Origin: Bifidobacterium breve
GTDB taxonomy: Bacteria > Actinomycetota > Acidimicrobiia > Acidimicrobiales > Ilumatobacteraceae
Direction: 5' to 3'
Length of the DNA: 34,476 nucleotides
Assembly: GCA_945893395.1 (NCBI GenBank)
Contig: CAMDEC010000010.1
Location: forward strand, 1 to 34,476
The notes below the pieces were generated by a model. It made no database searches and was not told where the DNA came from. It saw nothing but the letters and a program-made list of their open reading frames with translations. The position numbers and the translations under genes were made by a program. Positions 23,560-30,466 of this stretch are shown here, in pieces (positions within the stretch are counted from its first letter, which is position 1; each line of letters begins with the position of its first letter).

Positions 23560-25520
23560 GACTGAGCCACCTCGACTGGTGCACTGGTTGGGTCAGTGGG
23601 TTTACGACGACGACCGGGAAACGCCGCGAGCACCGTGCCTATGGCCATCAGCGCAGTGCCAATCCATAACCAAATGATCATCGGTTTTATGAACACTTTG
23701 ATGCGGGCTTCATTTGAATCTTGGCGAACGGGCGGCTCGAGGGTCAAATAAATATCGCTCGTCAACGAAGTTCGCACGGAGGGTGTCCCGACATTCATGC
23801 CGATGCGTGTGTATTTGGTTATCGCCGGTGCATAAACCTTTTTGCCGTCTACGAGCACGAGTGCTTTGACGCTGATGCTGCGATCGTCACGCACCTCGAC
23901 GACATCTTGCAACTCAAAAGTGTGCCCAGCAAAAGTTGCTTCAACATTTGCAACCAGGGACAACTCTTGGCTCTTGCTGTAACTATTCGAGGCACCCAAT
24001 GCGACTGCGATCAGAATCACGCCGAGGTGCACGATCATGCCACCGTTGGCACGACCCACGAACCCGCGCCAACCTTGACGCCGAGTCGCCAAAACAACTT
24101 GTCGCATCGCGGCACCAGACGAAATACCACCAAGAGTAAAAGTTAAAAGTGGCGCGAAACCGTATGCGCCAATCACGAGGCTGGCGACCAGTGCCGCTAC
24201 GCCGCACCATGCCGGCCAGAAAAGTCTTTCGCGCAAAGTTTCGGTTGAAGCCTTGCGCCACGGCAAAACAGGTGCGATCGCCATCAGTGTCAACAACGCC
24301 AAGCCAATCGGCATCGAAAGTTTGTTGAAGAACGGTGCCCCAACCGCAATTTGTCGGTCTTGCAAAGCCTCAACAATCAACGGAAACACCGTGCCCAGCA
24401 AAACAACAAATGCAAACACGGCGAACAAAACATTGTTCGCCAAAAACGCGGCCTCGCGCGACAGGGGCGAATCAATCACACCGGGGCTGCGAAGTTTGTC
24501 GCCCCGCCAACCAATCAAGCCGATCGAAACGACCAGCACAACTGCGAACATCGCCAAGAACCACGAGCCGATACTGCTCTCGCTGAACGCATGCACACTG
24601 TTTAAAACACCCGAGCGAGTTAAGAATGTACCCAATATTGTCAAACTAAAAGTTGCGACAAGCAATGAAATATTCCAGACACGCAACATTCCCCGACGCT
24701 CTTGCACCAACACCGAGTGAATATATGCGGTGCCCGTGATCCACGGCAGCAGTGAGGCGTTTTCAACCGGATCCCACGCCCACACGCCACTCCATCCCAA
24801 AACTTCGTAACTCCACCAACTACCGAGCGCGATACCGAAAGTCAAAAAGCCCCACGCAAAAAGTGACCAACGACGAGTTGCGACGAGCCAACCCTCGCCA
24901 ACTCGACCTGTGATCAACGCGGCGATCGCAAATGCGAACGGCACCGTGACACCGACATAACCCAAATACAAAATCGGCGGATGAAACATCACCAAAATGT
25001 GATTTTGCAACAGCGGGTTCGGGCCGGGGCCGTCAAGCACACCAGGAGCACCAACCGCAAACGGATTCGCCGGAAAAAATGAAACCAGAAAAAAGAATGC
25101 CAAGACTACGAACATCACGCCGAGCGCCCATGATGCGATCAGGTCTTGCATTCGTTTGCGCACCCAAAACGCAACTGCCAATGTGTAGCCGGCTAAAACA
25201 AGAACCCACATCAAGATCGAACCTTCGAGTGCGCTCCAGACGGCGGCGAAGTTATACAGCGCGGGCGTCGACCACGACCCGACTTTTTGCACATACGCCA
25301 GCGAGAAATCGCGGGTGATCATCGCATACTCCATTGCGGCGAATGCGCTGGTAGCGGCTGCAAACGAGAGCACCGAAAATCTTGGTATCAACCGAATTAT
25401 TTGTTGGTCATTGCGGCGTGCGCCGGTGAATGCCGCGAACGCACCAAAAACTGCGCCGATGAAACCGACTAAGAGAAACGCACGACCAATCGTGCCGCTT
25501 ATCCCTGCGCTTGCGAACAT
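23556..25520 (-). CDS. ccmF: Cytochrome c haem lyase CcmF
   Basis: A 654-residue polytopic protein of the CcmF/NrfE family. The WWD-domain haem-handling signature lies at about 235-260 (WWSYEVLGWSGVWAWDPVEN), preceded by GPNPLLQNHILVMFHPPILYLGYVG (168-191) with conserved histidines. CcmF takes haem from CcmE and attaches it to apocytochrome c with CcmH outside the cytoplasmic membrane. The start overlaps the end of ccmE by 22 bases, and its stop overlaps ccmG by four. The length is close to the usual 640-660 residues. Confidence 0.94.
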   Translation of the reverse strand: MFASAGISGTIGRAFLLVGFIGAVFGAFAAFTGARRNDQQIIRLIPRFSVLSFAAATSAFAAMEYAMITRDFSLAYVQKVGSWSTPALYNFAAVWSALEGSILMWVLVLAGYTLAVAFWVRKRMQDLIASWALGVMFVVLAFFFLVSFFPANPFAVGAPGVLDGPGPNPLLQNHILVMFHPPILYLGYVGVTVPFAFAIAALITGRVGEGWLVATRRWSLFAWGFLTFGIALGSWWSYEVLGWSGVWAWDPVENASLLPWITGTAYIHSVLVQERRGMLRVWNISLLVATFSLTILGTFLTRSGVLNSVHAFSESSIGSWFLAMFAVVLVVSIGLIGWRGDKLRSPGVIDSPLSREAAFLANNVLFAVFAFVVLLGTVFPLIVEALQDRQIAVGAPFFNKLSMPIGLALLTLMAIAPVLPWRKASTETLRERLFWPAWCGVAALVASLVIGAYGFAPLLTFTLGGISSGAAMRQVVLATRRQGWRGFVGRANGGMIVHLGVILIAVALGASNSYSKSQELSLVANVEATFAGHTFELQDVVEVRDDRSISVKALVLVDGKKVYAPAITKYTRIGMNVGTPSVRTSLTSDIYLTLEPPVRQDSNEARIKVFIKPMIIWLWIGTALMAIGTVLAAFPGRRRKPTDPTSAPVEVAQS

Positions 25521-25966
25521 GCCGCGCTCCCAGAAGACTCAATACGGTCGGCGTTTTTCTCTGCATATTCGTTGGAGTGTTTCACTTCGATGCGATTTGA
25601 TTCAAAAGTGCCGTCAATCATGCGACCGTGAGCGACAATCGAGATGCACTCTTGAAAAACACCGCCAGGGTCACCGGAATAAACGACATTTATCGACTTG
25701 TCGTTGAATGTCATCACGAAACTGGTTTTACTGCCAGTTTTCTGCAACGAATTTTGTTCGACCGTACCCTGCACACGCAAACGAGTTGTCTCTTCGCAGC
25801 CACTGCGCACGCCGATCTCATCAACATTGCAGTAATAGTCGATCGCCGATCTTAAAAACTGGGTGACGATGACTACGCCGCCCACGCCAACTAACGACAA
25901 CAAAATGATCGGCAACCACTTGCGCGGCTTTTTAGCGGGCTCTGACGGCCTTGGGGTTAAGTCCAC
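25499..25966 (-). CDS. ccmE: Haem chaperone CcmE
   Basis: A 155-residue CcmE with a membrane anchor (about 16-36), a small beta-barrel domain (LRVQGTVEQNSL; SFVMTFNDKSINVVYSGDPGGVF) and the haem-attachment motif H130-x3-Y134 (VKHSNEYAEK). It keeps the classic histidine rather than the cysteine variant (CxxxY) known from archaea and some bacteria. The tail after the motif is short. It carries haem covalently from CcmC to CcmF outside the membrane. The GTG start at 25966 shares one base with the ccmD stop codon. Confidence 0.92.
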   Translation of the reverse strand: MDLTPRPSEPAKKPRKWLPIILLSLVGVGGVVIVTQFLRSAIDYYCNVDEIGVRSGCEETTRLRVQGTVEQNSLQKTGSKTSFVMTFNDKSINVVYSGDPGGVFQECISIVAHGRMIDGTFESNRIEVKHSNEYAEKNADRIESSGSAACSQAQG

Positions 25967-26100
25967 TACAACCAGGTCTTATCTTTGTCGGTCACCGATT
26001 GTGACGACTTTTGGGCACTACGCAAAGTTGAAACTGCAAATATCAAGATCGCCCCGAGCGTCACAATGTATGAACCAAAAATAAATCCAGCATCTTTCAT
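25966..26100 (-). CDS. ccmD: Small haem exporter protein CcmD
   Basis: A 44-residue protein with a single membrane segment (GSYIVTLGAILIFAV) followed by a charged, lysine-rich tail ending DKDKTWL. Its size, topology and place between ccmC and ccmE identify it as CcmD, which helps release haem-loaded CcmE from the CcmABC complex. The ATG at 26100 follows the ccmC stop with no gap, and its TAG stop shares a base with the ccmE GTG. Confidence 0.87.
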   Translation of the reverse strand: MKDAGFIFGSYIVTLGAILIFAVSTLRSAQKSSQSVTDKDKTWL

Positions 26101-26850
26101 TTAGTTTGCCGACCCTTCGGCGCGTCGCGCGACAATCGCCGAGTCGAGACCTTGGTTGTTAGCAATATCGACCAGCAACATCGTGCGCTGGCGATGCAAG
26201 ACGAGCCAGATGAACACAAGCGTGAAACCGACCACACCGCTGAACAAAGTGAACAACATCAGGCCATCCATTTTGACATCGCCGTTCGGATTCAAAACCG
26301 TCGCACCCTGATGCAGACTGCGCCAGAGCACGACGCTGAAATGCACGAGCGGTATCTCGAGCACCGCCAACATCGCCACGACTGCCGAACGACGGGCGCG
26401 TTGCTCAACAGAACCTTCGAGGCGTCGCACCGCGAGATAACCGATATATGTAACGAATAAAAATGCGGTTGTCGTCAAGCGCGGGTCCCACTGCCAGAAC
26501 TCGCCCCAAGTCAGTCGTCCCCACAAACTGCCGGTGACCAACGTGATCGCCATGAACATCACGCCGACTTCAGCCGAAGCGCCTGCGAACCGATCAAAAC
26601 CCATTGAGTGTTTCTTGCTAATCAACCAACTCGCCGACGCAACCGCCGTAAATATAAAAGCAAGATATGCAATCCACGCCGAAGGCACATGCACATACAT
26701 AATTCGCACCGACTCGCCCTGCACGACATCTTGCGGGGTCAACATCAAACCGCTGACAACAACCCACGCCATCACCAAAATCGCTGTCGTGCCAATAACT
26801 CGTGTCGCGCGTGTGCCAGTTGGCGAGGTGCGTTGCAAAACTTGCGACAT
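26101..26850 (-). CDS. ccmC: Haem exporter protein CcmC
   Basis: A 249-residue membrane protein of the CcmC/CcsA haem-handling family. HVPSAW (54-59) and the WWD-type motif WGRLTWGEFWQWDPRLT (110-126) are present, with about six hydrophobic segments and a late histidine in VLWRSLHQGATVL. It loads haem onto CcmE on the outer face. It lies 39 bases after ccmB and directly abuts ccmD. Gene order and length match System I ccm operons. Confidence 0.93.
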   Translation of the reverse strand: MSQVLQRTSPTGTRATRVIGTTAILVMAWVVVSGLMLTPQDVVQGESVRIMYVHVPSAWIAYLAFIFTAVASASWLISKKHSMGFDRFAGASAEVGVMFMAITLVTGSLWGRLTWGEFWQWDPRLTTTAFLFVTYIGYLAVRRLEGSVEQRARRSAVVAMLAVLEIPLVHFSVVLWRSLHQGATVLNPNGDVKMDGLMLFTLFSGVVGFTLVFIWLVLHRQRTMLLVDIANNQGLDSAIVARRAEGSAN

Positions 26851-26889
26851 TAAATAATCTCTCCTGAAATATTTTTCACAAATTTAAAA

Positions 26890-27597
26890 CTATTCATCGA
26901 TCAGCGACCCGAAAGCCAATGACCCACCGACACCGAACACCGCGGCGAAAACTGTCAACAAACCAATCCATGCCCATCCTTCTGAGGTTTGCGCACCGCC
27001 ACTGCCGAAAGCCGCTTCGGTGGCTCTCGTTGCCGCGATTAGCACCGGCGCCACAACTGGCAGCAACAACAAAGGAAGCAAAGTTTCGCGACCTTTTGCA
27101 CCAGCAGTGAGACCGCCATAAAGAGTACCAACGAAGGCCAATCCGCTTGTCGCGCAAAGTACGCAAGTGACCAACAACACCAGACCGCTTGCGCTCAAGT
27201 CGACCCTATATAAGAGGACAGCGCCGCAGATTAGAACTATTTCAAGTGCAACGAGTTTCAATGCCAGCGCAATCGCCTTGCCGAAAAAAACTGCTGACAG
27301 ATCAATGCCCGCAACTCGCAGCGAGTCGAGCGCGCCATCGGCCGTATCTATCGCAAACGAACGTTGCACGATTATGAACAGCGAGAACAATGTCGCCAGC
27401 CAAACCAAACCGCCGGCGACGCGTTGTAAAACATCGTCGTTGTCGAGCGCGAAAGCAAACATCACCAGCACCAAACCAGCAAACGGCAACACTTGGTTTG
27501 TCACGACACGACTACGCAATTCGATTCGCAAGTCTTTTAACAACACGGCAGTCACCACTTTGCCTTTGGCGACCCTCGTGCCTGAAATATTTTTCAT
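26890..27597 (-). CDS. ccmB: Haem ABC exporter permease CcmB
   Basis: A 235-residue membrane protein with about six hydrophobic segments and the CcmB family traits: KDLRIELRSRVVTNQVLPFAG near the N-terminus, QRSFAIDTADGALDSLRV in the middle, and LLPLLLLPVVAPVLIAATRA towards the end. With CcmA it forms the ABC unit that drives release of haem-CcmE. The ATG overlaps the ccmA stop by four bases. The first 15 or so residues are polar and basic. Confidence 0.92.
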   Translation of the reverse strand: MKNISGTRVAKGKVVTAVLLKDLRIELRSRVVTNQVLPFAGLVLVMFAFALDNDDVLQRVAGGLVWLATLFSLFIIVQRSFAIDTADGALDSLRVAGIDLSAVFFGKAIALALKLVALEIVLICGAVLLYRVDLSASGLVLLVTCVLCATSGLAFVGTLYGGLTAGAKGRETLLPLLLLPVVAPVLIAATRATEAAFGSGGAQTSEGWAWIGLLTVFAAVFGVGGSLAFGSLIDE

Positions 27598-28229
27598 GAC
27601 TCTGTCACCACGCCGCCGACAACGGTCAGAGATCGCGTCGCCAAATTTTGTGCTCGATCAATTTCATGGGATGCAAACACGACCGTCGCCCCCGCCTCCC
27701 GCGCCGAACGCAGCGTCTTGTCGAGCTCATCGCGACCCTGCGAATCGAGCCCGGCGTGTGGTTCGTCGAGCAGCCACAGTTGTGCTCGGCGCACGATCAG
27801 CGTCGCCAATGCACATCGGCGCCGCTGCCCCGCCGAGAGATTCGCCACGCGCGTGGCACTCAGGCGATCGGACAATCCCATTATCTGCATCGCAGTTTCA
27901 ACATCTCGATCTGATGCACCAATCAATCGCGACCAAAACGAAATGTTTTCTGCGACGGTCAAATCTTGAAACAAACCATTGGCGTGACCGAGCAGTCCAA
28001 CTTTTGTGCGCACCGCGTGACGCTCGACGCCCAAGTCACAACCCAGCACGATGGCTGTGCCACGAGCAATTGGCAACAGTCCTGCGCAAGCGCGCAACAA
28101 GGTTGTTTTGCCAGCACCATTTGGGCCTTGAAGCAACACGATTTCACCGCTCGTGACTTCAAAACTTGCACCAGCAAGTGCCGGAAAATTGTCATAGACA
28201 ACAACGACATCTGAAAAACTAACGATCAT
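27594..28229 (-). CDS. ccmA: Haem ABC exporter ATP-binding protein CcmA
   Basis: A 211-residue ABC ATPase with Walker A GPNGAGKT (35-42), signature LSAGQRRR (131-138), and Walker B LWLLDEP (151-157) in the CcmA form LWLLDEPHAGLDSQG. It energises the CcmB/CcmC complex. I start it at ATG 28229, which overlaps the enoyl-CoA hydratase stop by one base (TGATG); a frame from 28304 would add arginine-rich residues lying inside that gene. Translational coupling to the upstream gene is likely. Confidence 0.92.
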   Translation of the reverse strand: MIVSFSDVVVVYDNFPALAGASFEVTSGEIVLLQGPNGAGKTTLLRACAGLLPIARGTAIVLGCDLGVERHAVRTKVGLLGHANGLFQDLTVAENISFWSRLIGASDRDVETAMQIMGLSDRLSATRVANLSAGQRRRCALATLIVRRAQLWLLDEPHAGLDSQGRDELDKTLRSAREAGATVVFASHEIDRAQNLATRSLTVVGGVVTES

Positions 28230-28960
28230 CACTCGCCCTTGAAATTCGCGGCGCGCTTTTCTGAAAATGCCGCGCGACCTTCTTCGACATCTTTGCTCGC
28301 CCACGCATGATCTCGCGCCCGTTGCACCAATTCGTTAACTTCTGGTTCGCGCGATGAAGCGTTTAACGCCGCCTTATGCCCGGCGATTGAAAGCGGTGCA
28401 AGTGCCGCAATTTCGCGCGCCCAAGCAAGCGCCGCATCAAAATCGCCGATGCGATGCACCGCACCGAGACTCACCAACTCTTCGCCGGAATAATTTCGCG
28501 CCGCAAGCAACATCGCTCGTGCAACTGGCCACGAGCATTCGCGCGTCAAACGCTCGACTGTCCAATGATTGACCACCAAACCAAGTCGTGCCGCAGGCAC
28601 ACCAACTATTGCTCGCGCCGTCGCCACGCGCAGATCGCAAGAAATCGCAAGTTGTGCGCCGGCACCAAGTGCATGGCCGTCGATCGCCGCGATAGTCACG
28701 CATCGCGAACTCGCCAGTTGAATCAACAACTTGTGCAACGCATCTGTGAACTGTGTCTCGCGTACACCAGACAAATCTGCCCCAGAACAAAAAGTATTTT
28801 CAGCGCCGGTCAAAACTAAAACTCGAGCCGACTGCGCCTCGGCTTGCTTCAACGCTTCTGCCAACTCAGTCAAAGTCTCTTGATCGACGGCGTTTTTTCG
28901 CGCAGGCCGGTTGATCGTGGCTACCAAGACCGAGTTATCTGATTCAATTTTCAACGCCAT
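28229..28960 (-). CDS. Enoyl-CoA hydratase/isomerase family protein
   Basis: A 243-residue crotonase-fold protein. The oxyanion-hole segments are visible (TGAENTFCSGADLSG and IDGHALGAGAQLAISCDLRVA), followed by GVPAARLGLVVN. It would act on an acyl-CoA thioester in the cytoplasm. One catalytic glutamate position usual in hydratases (after GVPEIxLG) reads PAARLG, so it may be an isomerase or another crotonase activity rather than a true hydratase. It is the first gene of the ccm transcript, joined to ccmA by a one-base overlap, though no link to haem chemistry is known. Confidence 0.88.
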   Translation of the reverse strand: MALKIESDNSVLVATINRPARKNAVDQETLTELAEALKQAEAQSARVLVLTGAENTFCSGADLSGVRETQFTDALHKLLIQLASSRCVTIAAIDGHALGAGAQLAISCDLRVATARAIVGVPAARLGLVVNHWTVERLTRECSWPVARAMLLAARNYSGEELVSLGAVHRIGDFDAALAWAREIAALAPLSIAGHKAALNASSREPEVNELVQRARDHAWASKDVEEGRAAFSEKRAANFKGE

Positions 28961-28992
28961 CGATGACTGCCCCGTAACATAAACACAACGCT

Positions 28993-29286
28993 ATGGATTC
29001 TCGCACACAACCAGATAATTCAGATCGCCAGCCAGATCACGACCCGATTCTCGTCAAACGGGCGCTTATTTCAAGTTGGGCAAAGCGCGCCACCAATCTC
29101 GGCTACTTACTTTTTGGTGTGTCAATGGTCGCAGTGGTCTGGGGTGTCGTCGTTGACTTCACGCCCAACATGAGTCGCATCGCCACGACTGCCCTAATCA
29201 GCGGATGTATCGTGCTCGCACCAGCAATTCTCGTGCAATATTCGGTCAAGGCCGCCGTGCGCGACGAACGCGAGAACTGTTTATAG
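28993..29286 (+). CDS. Small hypothetical membrane protein
   Basis: A 97-residue protein with a polar, Asp/Gln-rich N-terminus (about 1-20), then two hydrophobic segments (YLLFGVSMVAVVWGVVVDF and ALISGCIVLAPAILVQYSV) and a charged C-terminus. The arrangement suggests both ends lie on the same side of the membrane, probably cytoplasmic. I do not recognise the family. It diverges from the enoyl-CoA hydratase gene with 32 bases between starts, and lies 44 bases before the DtxR-family gene, which has its own -10 box. Confidence 0.75.
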   Translation: MDSRTQPDNSDRQPDHDPILVKRALISSWAKRATNLGYLLFGVSMVAVVWGVVVDFTPNMSRIATTALISGCIVLAPAILVQYSVKAAVRDERENCL

Positions 29287-29318
29287 CAAAAAAAGAGACC
29301 GCAATTTTTTGTCAGATA

Positions 29319-29324
29319 TAGACT
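29319..29324 (+). promoter_or_regulatory. Leaderless -10 box of the dtxR-family gene
   Basis: TAGACT lies six bases before the ATG at 29331. Confidence 0.5.
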
Positions 29325-29330
29325 GAAAAT

Positions 29331-30011
29331 ATGCAGCAAAAAACCGAACATCATCCAGCGTTCGAAGAATATTGCGAATGCATATTTGAGCTCGAAGAAG
29401 ACCATGTTGAACTAATTCAGGCGCGCATTGCCGACAGATTAAAATTTTCTCGTGCATCAGTTTCAGAAATGATCAAGCGCATGCAGAGCGAAAGTCTTGT
29501 CAATTTGTCTGGCTCACGTATCGCTCTCACCGAGACTGGTCGCAAACTTGCCGAAGGAATCGTGCGCAAACATCGACTAGCCGAATGCCTCTTGATCAAT
29601 GTTCTTGGTTTGTCTTGGTCAACCGCGCATCACGAAGCATGCAAATGGGAGCACGTCATCACCGACGAAGTAGAACTTGCACTTTCAAAAATGCTCGGCA
29701 ACCCGACGACCTGCCCGCACGGCAACCCGATACCAGGCTCGGGCCATCGCAGCAACTTGCTCACACCGTTAAACACGATTGAAGTCGGCGACTCGTTCAC
29801 TGTTGTACGTATTTCTGAAGAACTCGAAGAAACTGCAGGTGTGCTCGACACGCTTGAAGCCAACAAAATGTTCCCGGGGCGAAGTGGCACGGTCACCAAT
29901 CGCGGTAGCGACGGTTGCGTCAACGTGCTGATGTCTGATTCTGCTAATTCTGCACCAACTTTAATCGACTCGTTTATCAGTGGTCGCTTGCTCGTCACGA
30001 CAAATAAATAA
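29331..30011 (+). CDS. DtxR/IdeR family metal-dependent transcriptional regulator
   Basis: A 226-residue regulator with the full DtxR layout. The winged helix is at about 10-75 (IADRLKFSRASVSEMIKRM). The dimerisation and metal-binding domain has H81, E85 and the stretch HHEACKWEHVI (100-110, with C104, E107, H108) and CPHGNPIP (128-135). A C-terminal SH3/FeoA-like domain follows (about 150-226). C104 at the position that separates IdeR/DtxR (Cys) from MntR (not Cys) favours iron sensing. It would repress iron uptake genes elsewhere. A lipoprotein gene follows 10 bases after its stop. Confidence 0.92.
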   Translation: MQQKTEHHPAFEEYCECIFELEEDHVELIQARIADRLKFSRASVSEMIKRMQSESLVNLSGSRIALTETGRKLAEGIVRKHRLAECLLINVLGLSWSTAHHEACKWEHVITDEVELALSKMLGNPTTCPHGNPIPGSGHRSNLLTPLNTIEVGDSFTVVRISEELEETAGVLDTLEANKMFPGRSGTVTNRGSDGCVNVLMSDSANSAPTLIDSFISGRLLVTTNK

Positions 30012-30021
30012 ATCTGCAGTC

Positions 30022-30465
30022 ATGAAAATGGTTTTTAATCGCGTCATGTTAGTACTTGGCGTGTTCGTGCCCGTCGTGACTGGTTGTGCAACAACGATCA
30101 ACGAGTCGGCACCTACAACCATCGCCGATAACACAACCGACTCAAACGCCGAAAACACAATCTCGACGATTGACCCTCAACTTGACCGCGATGAACTGCT
30201 TACTGAAATGTTGCAAAGCATCAATTCGTTGAGCGATGCGATGCAAAAGTCTGATCGTAAACTAGCCACAAAACATCTCGAGCAAATCAATTTGATCAAC
30301 GACGTAGTTCGACCGAAGATTGTAGAACTAAGCGACCAACTTGGAATCGACTTTGACCGTGTCGTGGCGCTGGCGAAAAGTTCTGTTGAGCGCAACCGCC
30401 CAGCCGATGCCGACAAAGCTTTGCGCTTTTTGCCTTTAATTATTGACTCGCTGAATAACTTCTAA
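30022..30465 (+). CDS. Putative lipoprotein of unknown function
   Basis: A 147-residue exported protein. The signal peptide is short with a lipobox VTGC (lipidated cysteine near residue 21), followed by a Thr/Ser/Asn-rich linker and a helical, charged domain (DRDELLTEMLQSINSLSDAM; LATKHLEQINLINDVV; ADKALRFLPLIID) that looks like a helical bundle. I do not recognise it. I choose ATG 30022; a longer in-frame start at 29980 lies inside the regulator gene. It is probably co-transcribed with the DtxR-family gene. Its stop is one base from that of the convergent helD-like gene. Confidence 0.78.
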   Translation: MKMVFNRVMLVLGVFVPVVTGCATTINESAPTTIADNTTDSNAENTISTIDPQLDRDELLTEMLQSINSLSDAMQKSDRKLATKHLEQINLINDVVRPKIVELSDQLGIDFDRVVALAKSSVERNRPADADKALRFLPLIIDSLNNF

Positions 30466-30466
30466 C

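Noticed and set aside
27167-28156. 329-codon open frame on the plus strand
   Set aside because: It lies antisense to ccmB and ccmA; its translation is Thr/Arg/Pro-rich without any domain, while both minus-strand genes have clear motifs.
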